Below, piece after piece: positions 1 to 12,186 of a stretch of 64,000 bases of DNA. The stretch is from Stenopsyche tienmushanensis (taxonomy: Eukaryota; Arthropoda; Insecta; Trichoptera; Stenopsychidae), in NCBI GenBank assembly GCA_008973525.1, contig WACJ01000058.1, positions 124,001 through 188,000 on the forward strand. Reading direction: 5' to 3'. Under the pieces are notes generated by a model. The model saw only the letters and a list, made by a program, of their open reading frames with translations, was not told the origin of the DNA and searched no databases. How positions within the stretch are numbered: position 1 is the stretch's first letter; every line of letters starts with the position of its first letter. The translations under genes and the position numbers were made by a program.

Positions 1-125
1 GAGTCATCGGTTAGCCTTGACTGCGGGAGGTCGTCCTTCCTACAGCCAGATCTTTCCGCCCCGTTTTTTCCAACCATTCGTCCAGCAATATCACGGCCCG
101 ATAAAAGAACAGACCAGCACGTGGG
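1..125 (-). mobile_element. LTR fragment, family of the 61.2-kb LTR
   Basis: Read on the minus strand this piece follows the 313-bp LTR at 61190-61502: a shared CACGTGCT..GGTCTGTTCTT..TATCGGGC block, then a GGAGG-rich block and the GTCGGTTAGCC-type segment. The same segment recurs at 18719-18774. The copy is cut by the window edge and is diverged. It is more GC-rich than the AT-rich DNA around it. The identity is inferred from alignment by eye. Confidence 0.55.
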
Positions 126-1810
126 GAACGTTAAAATATCAATACATTGAGGAAGCTAACATTTTTGAATTTTAGCTCGTTCAAGTCATGCATTTATCTG
201 CTTTCCTAAAAAAACCTATGAGTTCAAAATCAAATATCATTTTTTTTAATATGCAGAGAATCAAACTGTTTAATAAATATCAAGATTTTAATAAATTTGA
301 TAAAGACTTCCCTAAAATTTTACGAAATTTATTCTTGATAAAAATATCACTTTAGATATGAGCTAAGTTGTACAAAACAATTCGAAACATTTAAAACTTT
401 TACAATTATAGCGAACATCGAAAACTGAATCAAAGCTAGCAACTTCTGGCTGACTATTTTTACATTCTAATTTGTTCAAAGACAGGTTTATTCAACATGG
501 ATATTTATATCATATCTATTTACACATTCTGAAACTGAAATAAGCTTTTAAATTTTAAACACTGTTTATTGTGCACGAACATCAACAGAAAAACTGCGTA
601 TGAAACAGTGCAAAAAACTTTGATATACAATATTATACTTTCTATTATTTCCACCTTCACTCTTATTATAAATATATAAATCAATATATAACATAAACGT
701 ATGGATTAATTAATTATAAGAGCATCGTCATACAATCATTCAATCCATATAGGCCATTCATCATCGGAGCCATTAACGTCAACGTTCTACTTTGGCGGTA
801 ATGTATTATTGGCAAAGACATACAAAGTATTGACACAAATGAACCATATATTTTGATTAAATCTTGATAATTGTATTTATATACAAATGATATATTTCAC
901 ATGTAATGTTATGCTTTTTTTGGTTCATATTTGAGTATTTGAATAGCAGATAAACATACTCTTTTTAGTGCCGACCGAAAAGCTGTAACTAAGCGAAAAA
1001 TTTCGAGCCAATTTGATATAATAATGTTTGAAGAAAATTCATTAAAAATGTAAGAATGTTTAATATAAAATATGTAGTATAAAATATTTTGAATAATTTA
1101 TAACAAAATTAATGTTAAAATTAAATAATTTGACAAAATAAATGATAATCCCATAAAGCGTTACCTGCCACAAAACGAGTGATTTGTGTAGTTAGTAAGA
1201 GTCTATATTATAGTATTATTGTATTTATAAATTATCATCATCATAAACTATCATATCATCATAAAACATCATCACATATCCATTCATCAAAGGCACCCAA
1301 ATCATAATTTTTGTTCACCCTCGTAAATTAATGTCAAATCGAGATATAACTTTAAGTTAATACTAATAGTATTATTAAGTCACTGGAAAATGCAATGCCT
1401 TTAAATATTTTTTTGATACACTTTATTTCTTATTCAATCGATGATACTAGTTAGTAATAGTTGCATTTAATTCCTTTTTCAAAATATACTTATATATGCG
1501 TTATAAACGTTTTTAAAGATATTTTGAAACAGAGTTTTCCCACGATGTGAATGTTAGGATGTCATCACAAACGCAGCGATATATCGTCGTTGGCACTTTG
1601 TCCACATGTTGTCAATAATGATTGTTGGCCAATACTAAGATATACATATATTTGATCTTAAAAATCGGCTTTATAAACATCATTAATCCGTCTATTTTCT
1701 TATGCAATTAAATTTAAACATCAACACCCTTATGAAAAATTACTAATTGTATGTTAATTAAATAAGGACACCTTTCTTTGAGTTTCTGGTCTTTCTGATT
1801 GATTACAATT
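126..1810. other. AT-rich stretch, nothing recognised
   Basis: I found no coding segment, RNA gene or repeat I can name. It lies downstream of the last visible receptor exon, so it is either intron of that gene (its TM6-TM7 exons are not in the window) or intergenic DNA. Confidence 0.5.
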
Positions 1811-2557
1811 CGCTTAAAACTTTTTTTGTGCGATAGATGCGTTCCACAAAAAACCGCACAAAAAAATCTATGACTTAAATTTAAAAAAATAAGATACGTT
1901 TCATGGTTTTTTTAAAAACCGCATAACTTTGAAATATAAAATATACCCAAAATCGCACAAAAAAAATTAATAAAAAAATTAGGAAAACAATAAGATAATT
2001 AAAAAAAATAACATTTTCGGTAACACTTTAAGGATGTCATGAATTACTGGTAAAATTTTCGATTTTCCCTTTTTAACAATGTAATTCTTAATTAATAAAG
2101 ATGTCGCTATAGTTCCCACCTCAAAAAAAAATCCCCAAAATAGCGAATGTTCACTTTTTAGCATTATTTTTTCAGTTTTATTATTTTAAAAAATGGTTAA
2201 AAATAAAATTTTGACATAAATCTGGTAGAAACAATAGAGAATGATATACAAAAGATTTTTACTTAATTTGAAGGAAATCAATTAATTAAAACTTGAGATA
2301 TTAAGTCAATCGTGTTGAAAAAAGTAGTAATTCTGATAGGACCGGAAGTTTTTAAAACTTTAAAAAAATGCAAAAAAAATTAATTAAGTGATAACAGATG
2401 TAACCTGATTTAAAAAGTCCAAAATTGTAATTTTTTTCCAAATTTTGGTTAGTGTTGATGATTTATTTCCTATTTTTTTCCTCTTTATGAAATTTAAAAA
2501 AAAAATTCTTAAAAAAACCGCATAAGTTTGAAATCGCACAAAAAGAGGTCTGAGTGT
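1811..2557 (+). mobile_element. TIR element family A, copy 1
   Basis: The copy starts near CTTTTTTTGTGCGATAGATG and ends with ...ATCGCACAAAAAGAGGTCTGAGTGTA. Inside are family landmarks also seen in the four other copies (11345, 29428, 33818, 40929): AAAACCGCATAACTTTGAAA, AAAATCGCACAAAAAAA and TTTTGACATAAAT(C/T)TGGTAG. The reverse complement of its right end, CACTCAGACCTCTTTTTGTG, resembles the CA(..)ACCTC(..)TT ends of pogo/Tigger elements. A short degenerate minus-strand frame at 1979-2164 matches frames in copies 2 and 3. It is non-autonomous; the superfamily is inferred. Confidence 0.65.
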
Positions 2558-3379
2558 ACACTCCTGTTATTTTTCAATTATTCATAGTACACAAATTCTT
2601 ATTTATCACATCAATATCTCTTAAAAATAGCTAGCTTAAACCTGGCTTAGAGTTTACCTCCACCATTTTTGAAATATTCACTATTTTTATGCTTAAAATT
2701 ATCATTTAATATCCTCATTTTCGATAAAAATCTCAAACATTTCCTTCTCTAACCAGTTGATGATACTATTGTATTATACTTGTGATCTTTTGGCACTTAT
2801 ATTTCGACTTATTATTGCAATTATGCATTAAATTATTGATTCAAAATAACTTGTATATAAAACAAGAGTTTTTTATAACGTTTTATGAACTTATATTGAG
2901 TTAAAATTCTCTTGCGATGCGAACGACGATATATCGACGACCGGCAACAAGAAGTATATTTTTTATTTTCTACAAGTTTCTATCTGGAAATACTGCATAT
3001 GTACTTAATATATATATTTTTGTGATATTTAATTTATTGCATTGTGAAAATATTCCATAATATCCATTTTCAATACAGTCAAATATATTTACAGTAAAAA
3101 AAAAATTGAACCAAAAAGTATTAATAATAAGTTTATTTTAGTAACGTAAGGCTTTGTTTGAAGCTTATGATTTTATTGTCTAAATTATTCAATTAACTCT
3201 TAACCTTTCATATTACGGCTTGAAAATAACAGTATGATTTTAGTATCCCTATTGATATTTAATATCTGATCAATTTATTATAACAAATACACATACAGTT
3301 TAATTCGATAATGTCATTCAGATTCGAATTACAGACATCTAATACAGCTCAATTAATTAAAATGCAATTCAATACTTAC
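2558..3379 (-). other. Probable intron 4 of the receptor gene
   Basis: It begins on the minus strand with a clear donor (GTAAGT at 3374-3379, right after the ATGACT exon end). No matching downstream exon with TM6-TM7 was found between here and the window start. The content is AT-rich and featureless. Confidence 0.6.
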
Positions 3380-3577
3380 AGTCATGACGCATAACGGGAT
3401 GACGTAGAGCAGACCGAAGTTGATCATGTCGAAGAGTTCAGCATCGTACTTCTTTCGGTGATTAATGCAGATAGTCTCTGTCTGTCCATCACCCAAATCA
3501 TTAGTGATAGTCTGCACCCAAATAAATTTAGGTGCACTATAAAGTGCACTCGTAATCCATACTCCAACAATAACGAG
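3380..3577 (-). CDS. TrissinR: Trissin receptor-like GPCR, exon 4 (TM4-TM5)
   Basis: A 66-codon exon in phase 0, from acceptor CACAG|CTC to donor ACT|GTAAGT. It encodes TM4 (LVIVGVWITSALYSAPKF), the second extracellular loop with the conserved cysteine (TICINHRKKYD), and TM5 (LFDMINFGLLYVIPLCVMT). The LFDMINF..LLYV.PL.VMTV pattern is what I recall for the insect trissin receptor, a rhodopsin-family receptor for the cysteine-rich peptide trissin in the plasma membrane of neural cells. The reading joins exon 3 without a gap. The remaining exons (third intracellular loop, TM6, TM7, tail) are not in the window, so this is a partial gene. A neighbouring neuropeptide-receptor subfamily is possible but less likely. 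Confidence 0.78.
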
Positions 3578-6500
3578 CTGTGGGACAAAAATTAAAAAAT
3601 CCACGTAAACAAACCAGCAAATTTTAATTATGCAAATTTTCATGTATAAAATCTCGTTTCGCTATATTTAATACTATCAATAATTTTGAAAATCTGGTGC
3701 CATTCGAGTTTAAATGATGCCGAATTATTCGATTTTCCAGACCATTAGACAATACTGCCAGCAATAAAGCAAACCCTTAAAAAGCCTCTTATAATACCCA
3801 AACAGTACATTATTCTAATAAATATAATCCATATTAATTTTAGATAATTGAATCCGAAGCTATTCGATTTAGGTGATATCACTGCCATAATAGTATTTCA
3901 TATTTTAATATGATTTTACACAATCTTTTCCCATAAATGCGTCTAAATCAAAGGACATTTTACCCAAAATACAACAATATCTATAGCTATTTTTTAACGT
4001 AAAATTACATTATTCATGATTTTCAGAATATTCAGGCTTTTAACTTGTTATAAATGAATGAACTGTTTCATAATAACATCCAACATTTTGCGATGAATGA
4101 AATGCTGATTATTTCAAAAGCTTTTTCCGCCCATTAAATGAGTTTTGAGACGTTAAGCAATTTAACAATGAAGTCCACAAATGCTTTAATAGGCTTAAAC
4201 TCAAGCCAATCACGGTAATAATACATAGGTTCCGTCATACTAAGTGTTTATAATTTAAATCATCATAACTTTGTTACTTTTTAATATATCTATATCAAAC
4301 ACTCACACAATAATATAAAATAATTTCTATTAAATTAATATTTTTTCATTGCTATTTTTGATTTGTAAAGCCTTAAAAAATATCCAAACGACGTTAACAC
4401 ATTCCCATCGGTTTACGAATAGTATTGTTTTACGCTTGACGCGAGATGTATTGCGAAAATTTGTAAAATTAGAAAAAATGCTCAAGCTTTTAACTTGTAA
4501 GTAATTTTTATAAACTATTTGTAAATGTGTAAACATTGTAGTGTTTGAACTCTTCTATCAATAAGATGGTCTGGTCAGACCATTTTGCTTTTACGATGAG
4601 TTTTTTTTAATAGTAGCCATGTATCTTAACAAATCTCCCTGACTTTGTTCATTGAAGGGTTTTACAGAATTTAGAGTTTAAAAAAAATTCGAGATCCTTA
4701 TGTTTCGACAAAAAACGATAAAAATACAATATCAGAAGAAAAGGAAAAAATACAGATTAACATGAGAAATATTATAAAATATCTTATGGAGCGAAAAGAT
4801 AAAAAATCCTTCTAAAAACGTAAAGGTAAATCTACCCAAAAATACAAAAAAGACGCACTTATGCGTAAGCCGACGGGAATGTGTTAAGATTACTGGTTCC
4901 AATCATTGACTGATCAAATATATTTAAGGCGCATTTCTGTTAATCATTTAATTTAATATGCCAATACATATTGTTCATTGAATTCAAAGTCACACATGAA
5001 CGACCGTTGACGTATTAAGTCGTCTTGCGTCAATGAGTTATGATAATTGAACGAATTTACGTAGATCCAATGCTTACACAAATTATTCCCAACGGTATAG
5101 GCTTCTCAGAATTAATTCCAAATTTCGCAACGAATTAGCCAAAATCCTTCTTTATAATATGCTGAAAATACTATTTAATAGCACCTTAAAACATGGCATT
5201 GTTTAACTAAATGTAAAATGCCGCTGTATTATAAATGAAGGTGGCAATTAAGATAATACTGGATTAATTAAGGACTATTTTGTTAGCTTAAGGAAGCTTT
5301 CTTCGATGAAAAAAATCATTTGAGCAATTATCTGCTAAATTCTATTTAATTTCAAAAAAATCACTTCTATTTTTGTATTAAAAATATTCAAATTCGCTTT
5401 TTAATGTGGTCCAATTAAGCTTTACGATGCTTAATTTTAATTAAGTTCTGACGTTATGCGATATGATCTCAATCTAGTATGGGCTAAAAAATAATATTCA
5501 AAGCCCCGAATTCCAGGAATTTAATTTATGATCTCCATACATTTTTAAGTGGTATTTTAAAGAAAACGGATATCAAATTGAATGCTTAAATAGCAACATA
5601 ATCATTTCTCGGACAGTAGTAATAAATCAAACTGTCATTTACTATATTTCAAATTCATAAATTGGCTTTTCCGCTTAACCATTTGGATACTTGAGCATTA
5701 AGATATCATTTAATGGCATCATATTGCATAAAAATATTAATTTTTGCAGCATATCTATAGATGTTAAATGAATAAATAATCTATGAAGAGTGTTCAATAG
5801 TTGATCTACAAGTCTAAACTTCATAATTTGAGAAATTTATTAATATATAATAGTACGGGAAGCAGCAACTGAAATTTTGCATAATTTTCGAAATCTGAAT
5901 AATTGTATATACTGGCATTAAATTAAATTATACAAAGCTGATTTTTTGTCTACAAGTAGTTTACGTTAACTATTGTTAAATAAACGTCGTCTACTTTCGA
6001 TACAAGGTATCTAGAACTTTGGTAGACGTGGCTAACATCATTGGGGTAGATTGCCGTTTTGTTTACTTACAATATTAAAACAACAAAATGAGAAAGAATT
6101 AGTTTTTTATGAATAATTACACAAATAATATCGCTGTCTGCCTAACAATTTTAAACAATTTAAAAGAGATAAAATATCAATCGAAGATGATCCTTTTACC
6201 GAATCAAAACAATTTCTAAAGAAAGTCTATCATAAAGATTCTGAATCCAAAATAGTATGCATACAATGTATGAATATAACTAATATGAAATATTAATTAT
6301 ATAGTCCAGATCCTTCAAATTAAATAATAAATCTAACAAAAAATACACTTTTAAATGATTATGAAGTGAATTTAGAATTGAAAACCAGATTTTAAGGAAA
6401 AATTATAGATCTTTTCCTAATGAGGATTAAATCAATATAAAAAATATATTGATTTATCCCAAGGGAATTGTTTCTTTCCTACCCAGGCGGATAAATCATT

Positions 6501-6620
6501 AAGCACTCCACCTAAATTTAGAACAAGCATTAAGAATCCAGGTATAAATGAATTGCCATGATGAACAGATGGCAGGGTAATCTTATACAATATGTAAACA
6601 TCATAAATACTTAAACTTAC
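3578..6620 (-). other. Intron 3 of the receptor gene
   Basis: About 3.0 kb, donor GTAAGT at 6615-6620 and acceptor CAG at 3578-3580 on the minus strand. It carries the TTAA-flanked MITE at 4394-4887; the rest is AT-rich with no feature I can name. Confidence 0.75.
4394..4887. mobile_element. TTAA-flanked MITE (piggyBac-like)
   Basis: A 494-bp unit bounded by TTAA on both sides with imperfect inverted ends: TTAACACATTCCCATCGG on the left and CCGACGGGAATGTGTTAA on the right, extended by matching GTTTACG / CGTAAGC. TTAA duplication plus short inverted ends is the signature of piggyBac-type (or Kolobok-type) elements. No transposase frame is present, so it is non-autonomous. It contains a hairpin ATGGTCTGGTCAGACCAT near 4566. 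It sits inside an intron of the receptor gene. Confidence 0.65.
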
Positions 6621-6780
6621 CCTTAGTCGGTTCGGGGTTAAGATCTGCTTGCACGTGATCGGATGGATGATTGCAAAATATCTCTCAGTACAAATAACGA
6701 CCAGAATAAATATAGAAGCCGTATAGCTCAGCGAATGTATAAACTGATACATTTTACATAAGAAATCTCCGAATACCCAG
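6621..6780 (-). CDS. TrissinR: Trissin receptor-like GPCR, exon 3 (TM3)
   Basis: A 160-bp exon. Its first base C completes a split serine codon with the AG of exon 2, and it ends at AGG before donor GTAAGT. It encodes WVFGDFLCKM (conserved first-loop W and the TM3 cysteine that pairs with the second loop), TM3 (YQFIHSLSYTASIFILVVIC) and the G-protein contact motif as TERYFAIIHP, an ERY variant of DRY. The second intracellular loop follows (ITCKQILTPNRLR). The acceptor is TTTCAG|C. The combination is typical of rhodopsin-class peptide receptors and fits the trissin receptor best. Confidence 0.8.
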
Positions 6781-8495
6781 CTGAAAGCAAACGAAACATA
6801 TTAGAATACATATATAGATTGAGGAGGATCAGTTTTTAAATCATATTTATGGCCTAATCAGCTCTGATAAATGATAGTAAGGATAAGCCCTATTAGGCAT
6901 TAATCTAAAACGTTGCAGATGGGTAGCCTCATTAATCACTTTCTATTCGGATGAGTAATTTGGAGGGATGTTGATTATTAATAAAAATATTTATGCATCG
7001 CCAAAATCAATCCTCATTGTGGTATTTTCGTCAAAATTTAAATTACTCAACCCCAACGATCGCTTCGAGCCTTCACCATTTTAAACTTATCCATCTTTTA
7101 TAAAGCGTCGAAGATCTCCCTTGCTGAGTGCTTCGATTAATATTTTATAGATAAGTTACATTTTTTCATCGAACTGAGAATATTCGATTAGTTTCTTAGT
7201 GGCTTACGCGTTTGCTTTTAATAATTTTAGTCCAAAATTTTTAATTTTTAATCAAATTGTTGGTTAAAATTACGGTCATTTAAAAAAATATGAAACTTGA
7301 ACGAAGCACTCCAATAAAATATATATGATCTATTATAAAATGTATTTAAATGTTTGTCTTATTATTTTCAAAGTATGCCTTTCCCATTTTCATGTATTTG
7401 ATCAGGAAGAATAATTCTATAGTAGCTTATGACACAACATGTGTATCATGCTTTCATCAATATGCAAAATGCGATAGGGAAACTTCCTTATTTGAAATGC
7501 GCGTTCTGAAGCGACAGTTATTTTGAAAAAAATTAAATGACGCTCATCTTTTAGAACAAGATTTAAAGTTTTATTTCATGAAAGTTTAATAACAATCAAA
7601 ATGCTGTACAACCAGTATACAGCATTTTTATAAAACATTATTGATCGATTGAATAATCCATGTATCAATTAATTGTAATTGTAATTAATTTAATATGAAT
7701 AATATACGTATGAAATTTTGACAGCCATCATTTTGTCTAGTGTTTTAATCTCACTACACTCACTATAATCAAATTATAACTAGCATAATATACCCTCAAG
7801 CTATTTTATTTCCACCTATTGAAACAATTCCACCACGAAGCACAAACATAATTTTGAACCTTTATAATGGATTTGAGTACTCATCTTTGAATTTCAGTTA
7901 GGTTTTCACGCTATTTTATACAAATTTACATATCAGAGGTAAAGTATACCGTTCGCATTATTACAAAGTTGTATATTCATAGTTCAAATTTAGTTTGTGA
8001 CAACTTCGCAAAAAGTCTTTACTCGAGCAAATATCGCGTAATTCAATAGAATTTTATTGAATCTTCTCTTTATCTTATTATTATATTTGTTATATTATAA
8101 GATATTGACAATTTTTATATAAAATATTTCCAGTAAAAGAGGATCTTTGGGCAAGTGGCAAAATTCTGAAGAAACAGATTTAATCTGAATCGATATGATT
8201 GCTCTAAAATATTAATATTTTCAACCACTTTTTGTTGTTATGATGAAATATTTTTACCCAGTCTAGATAGTGAATCAAATCTTTATAACAAGTATTTTTG
8301 ATCAATATTTTCTTACTAAATATTTCATTAGTCGCTTGGCTTTTTTGGCTGTTTTAGATTTAAATAATCTCTTCATAAAATCGAATCTATTTCAAATCTA
8401 ATTTAAGTCGTAGATCGAAGAAGAAAAAATACAGTTTTCTTTATCTAATGAACGAATGAAGCTGAATTAAATTAGGCTTTCAATGTGACACTCAC
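6781..8495 (-). other. Intron 2 of the receptor gene
   Basis: About 1.7 kb between donor GTGAGT at 8490-8495 and acceptor CAG at 6781-6783 (minus strand). AT-rich; no element or RNA gene recognised. Confidence 0.75.
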
Positions 8496-8640
8496 CTCGG
8501 CACTAAATACAATGATAGATTTTGGAAAACGCAAAAAAGTCCAACGCAGAGATCTGCCAAAGCTAAATTGGCTAGAAAGAAATTGGTGATTGATCGCAGT
8601 CTTCTCGATAGTGTCACCACCAAAATAACCAGCAAATTGC
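8496..8640 (-). CDS. TrissinR: Trissin receptor-like GPCR, exon 2 (TM1-TM2)
   Basis: A 145-bp exon from acceptor GTTACAG|GC to donor CCGAG|GTGAGT. It encodes the TM1 N55-type motif (GNLLVILVV, where the glycine codon spans the exon 1-2 junction), the first intracellular loop (TLSRRLRSITN) and TM2 with the conserved aspartate (FFLANLALADLCVGLFCV), followed by FQNLSLYLVP. The LANLALADL motif is diagnostic of class A GPCRs. Both junctions keep the frame with exons 1 and 3. Confidence 0.82.
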
Positions 8641-10508
8641 CTGTAACAAAAACAAACAGAAAATAATATAGCCAGACGAAACGAGAAAGTTTTTCACACA
8701 TATCGAATATTATTCGGGCTGATATATCATATTCAATTCAATTGCGAAGGTGAAAAGTAAGAACCACTTTTTACTTGGCGCTTGTTTTCTGGGCGACTAC
8801 ATTTTTATTGGATTGAAAATATTCAGCGGGAATCATCTCGAAAGCAAATTCGTTCTGATCTGATAAATTAATTCCATTCATGATAAATAAAAATCAAATC
8901 TCACTCCAAGACTGCAAACATCTCAAATTGTATTTTCATTCAATCCACGATTTAATATATTTTTTATTTAATTCCATGTCATACATATCCTGTTAAGAAA
9001 CATAATTTTCAAATGAATCCCGAATCCTTTGAAAAAATAATTAATTTAAATACAATACCAGAATACTTTACCAAATCATTCATCAACTATTTCATGCATC
9101 AAGATCGATTTTCTGTAATAAAAATTAGGCAATAGAAGCTTAAGGAATGAACTGAGAACGGGACAATCGTCGAATTTTGATAACAATGCACTAAAATCCT
9201 TAATCAAGTAAGATCCCTATGGCGAAAACATATTTAGAACGTCAACAAAACGAATAGGACGGATGTTATGGGGTAGGATAGGTACCGCATACCTTGACCA
9301 AACAAAATAAAAACGAACGAAGAAATACGAGCTGTGCCTTTTGTGATGAGAAAAGGGTCATTTACGATAATATACCGCGAAAAATCAATGGCTTTCTAGA
9401 CAAGAACCCCCAATTCCAACCCCTAAGCCCGAATCGACCATAAAAAAGGTTATTTTGCGCTAATGATGAGATATGTGGGAAATAGTTCATTATGAATTGA
9501 CGGAGCTAAAATGGTCGCCTTTGCTGATGACGTTGCCATCTTAGTCACAGCAAAACCTACGGAGATCCTGCGAACGACCTGCGAGGACCAGAATGCTACC
9601 ACCAGAATGGTGGTATCTTTTGAAGATTCCTCCCTTCGCAAACAAAAAAAAGAAGTTCATCATGAATTAATGAAGCTGGAAAAAACTATAATTATACAAG
9701 CTTATATTAGAAGTTATAAATAAGACGATACTGCTCTATGATGTGCATATTTTCTATATATGTAATGTGTACCCTTATAAAGCAAAATTGACACTGGATA
9801 AAATATGAGAATTAAACTGGGAAATATACTAGCTACGACGGATTTCCACCTTTTCAGGTCCATGGAGCACAAAGCAGAAATGCAGCTGAAGTGGAAATGC
9901 ATTTACAGTCATTTTTGTTTCTGAGCCGGAAAGTTTTCACAAAAAGGTATCGAAAGTCTACCAAAGCAGTGGATTTATATATTTTGTTATACGTGAATAT
10001 TTTTGGACTCTTTTTTATATATATTTGAGTTATTTTTGCACGAAGTATTCCTATATGCGCAAACACATCATGTATGAATTGTTAGAAATATGCCAATTTG
10101 ATCTTAGTATTGATTTCGTTCGAACATGTACAAATTTTCATATTAATTTACTATTCAAAGTAATTATTTGTGATGATTTTTTTGCAATATCTTTATCTTT
10201 ATTAATTCAAACATTTCACAGCAATAAGATGTCACATAAGCTTATAAGATCGTCCACATGTGCCAGAATATCACAAAAAATAGGAAAAATAGTAAACAAA
10301 TTGTATTGATAATGGACGTAGACATTTTTAGATCAAATATAAAAGATAAAGGCGAGCTTAAACAAATGCTGCGAGCTTTTATGTATCTCTGTGCTGTTTA
10401 TATATAATTGGAGTTTCATCTGACTGCAAAGGAATTGAATGTAACACAGAAAATATTTTTATTTTATGTTTTTCTTTTCAAAATGGTTAATGAAAAAATG
10501 CTACTCAC
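8641..10508 (-). other. Intron 1 of the receptor gene
   Basis: About 1.9 kb between donor GTGAGT (10503-10508) and acceptor CAG (8641-8643) on the minus strand. It contains the LINE reverse-transcriptase scrap near 9.5 kb, in the opposite orientation to the gene; the rest is unremarkable. Confidence 0.7.
9490..9720 (+). pseudogene. LINE reverse transcriptase fragment
   Basis: A forward frame reads VAFADDVAILVTAKPTEIL, the FADD catalytic block (motif C) and following helix of non-LTR retrotransposon reverse transcriptases of the R1/Jockey-like type. Similarity fades after about 30 residues, and no upstream palm or finger motifs were found. It is therefore a short decayed relic, not a gene. 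It lies in intron 1 of the receptor on the opposite strand. The LINE clade cannot be fixed from this piece. Confidence 0.5.
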
Positions 10509-10761
10509 CAAAAAAACAGCAACAAAATACTAAAGTATAGAGTGTGATGAAGATCGCTCTAATATCAGTCCTGTCGAAGATATAATCCCCCAATTCGTCG
10601 TCTTCTGACAGCTCATCCACCAACGATTTGTTGGAACTGTCTGTTACTACGGTGACAGCAGTTGAAACGTCGTACATGAGGAAGCTGTCGTTCCGGTGTG
10701 CTTCGTAAGTGACATCCTTTATCAAATCTTGAGCCATGTCTTCTGCCCAATATGCAAACAT
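10509..10761 (-). CDS. TrissinR: Trissin receptor-like GPCR, exon 1 (N-terminus, start of TM1)
   Basis: Codes for 84 residues plus one base. The ATG at 10761 is the first after an in-frame TGA at 10765-10767, so I take it as the start. The extracellular N-terminus is acidic (LVDELSEDDELGDYIFDRTD) with possible glycosylation sites (HRNDS is not a sequon; SSNKS is). It runs into TM1 (IRAIFITLYTLVFCCCFFG). The donor G|GTGAGT gives a split glycine codon completed by exon 2. The FDRTDIRAIFITLYTLVFCCCFFGN region is what I recall as characteristic of the trissin receptor. Together with exons 2-4 it yields 252 codons ending at TM5. Confidence 0.78.
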
Positions 10762-10928
10762 ATTTCACTGGAAATGAAATGCATTCAACTGCACTATACG
10801 ATTGCAATTACACAACGTTATTTCACTGAACTTAACAACGATAACGCGAAAGCACTGAACGTGTTTTTAACACCACATCCGCAATAATAATCCAGCTGAA
10901 AGTTATCCTGGGGCACGGCTCTCGAACC
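10762..10928 (-). other. Possible 5' UTR of the receptor gene
   Basis: On the minus strand a good acceptor (CCATTTCAG|GTTCGAGAGCC) lies at about 10929, upstream of the start ATG. This suggests that the first coding exon has about 170 bases of leader spliced to an unseen upstream exon. No promoter was identified. A second possible acceptor (CATTTCCAG) lies at about 10770. Confidence 0.35.
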
Positions 10929-11344
10929 TGAAATGGAAGAATTGAAATAAATTTTATCTCCGTTTTGAGGTGGCTTCAATTTTAAAATTCATGAGTCCAT
11001 CAATGCGAATCCAGGCTTGCTTATATGAAGCTTTGTTGGCATAAAATATTTAAATTCGTATTTTCGAATGCATTCCGCGCGTGGTGTTTCAGACAGGAAT
11101 GCAACCGTACTCGGTTCTGTTCAAATATAGTGCAGAAATTTCAATATTTATATTATCCAATAAATATGAACGTAGCTTTAATGCCATTTTTTATGAATCA
11201 GATATCAACAGCGGTAAATGTCATGATAACAAAGCGCTTTTATCTATGCAATAGAGACATACGTTGTATGATTATAATCCAATCTGACAATGACTTTTAT
11301 TTTTTTCAGTGATTTTTATCAAGAATTAAAACCAGACAATATAA
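10929..11344. other. Nothing recognised
   Basis: AT-rich sequence upstream of the receptor coding exon. Open frames here show no motif and no splice or start context that convinces. Confidence 0.4.
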
Positions 11345-12067
11345 TACACTTAAACCTTTTTTTGTGCGGTATATGCGTTGCGGGGAAAATCGCACAAAAA
11401 AAACTATGACTTACATAGAAAAATTTCAGATACCTTCCATTGATTTTCAAAACCGCATAACTTTGAGAGAGCTATATAAAATATACCCACAATCGCACAA
11501 AAAAAGTTTTCGATATGACTCAAAATCGCTCTTTTCTTCAAAAGAAAAAATATACCCAGGGTCAATGTCATCATTGATCTGTGTAGATTTTCTCTTTCCA
11601 ATAATATAATTCATGATTATTAAAGATGTCACTATAGTCCCTAACTCGAAAAAAAAAATCACAAAATGGCGAATGTTTAAAAAAAAAAAATTATTGACCT
11701 TAATTTGACACGGTTTTGATTTTTTTATTAGTTTTTAATTTTTAATAGTTAAAAAATAAATTTTGAGATAAATCTGATAAGATTATATAAAAAAGCTATA
11801 GCTATAACTCCGTAAGTAGTTGGAATTTTGGAAATTCCTTTGGAAAATGTATTTTTTAAAAGTCGAAATATTGGTAAACTGCAAAAAAACATGCAATATG
11901 ATTTACACAATTCCAAGTTATAATTTTTTTCCAAATTTCGGTAAGTGTTGATGATTTATATCCTATTTTATCCAAAATATTTCGATACGTACTCTTTTAG
12001 AAATTTAAAAAAAAGAAAAGAAAAAAACCGCATAACTTCGAAATCGCACTAAAAGAGGTTCGAGTGA
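11345..12067 (+). mobile_element. TIR element family A, copy 2
   Basis: The most complete copy: left end TACACTTAAACCTTTTTTTG, right end ATCGCACTAAAAGAGGTTCG. It holds the internal landmarks of the family (CCGCATAACTTTGA, AATCGCACAAAAAAAG). A minus-strand frame (11447-11662) reads GKRKSTQINDDIDPGY then EEKSDFESYRK, which is shared with copies 3 and 5 and probably descends from a protein of an autonomous parent. There are no complete transposase motifs. Superfamily pogo/Tigger-like is inferred from the ends. Confidence 0.65.
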
Positions 12068-12186
12068 ATTTTGAGATGCCATGGATACATTTTTATGGAT
12101 ACATTTTTAATGTGTGTTGAGCTCAGTTATAGAGAGCACCAACCGACAAATGTTAAAGGGCACAAAATTGCATCAAAATTAATATA

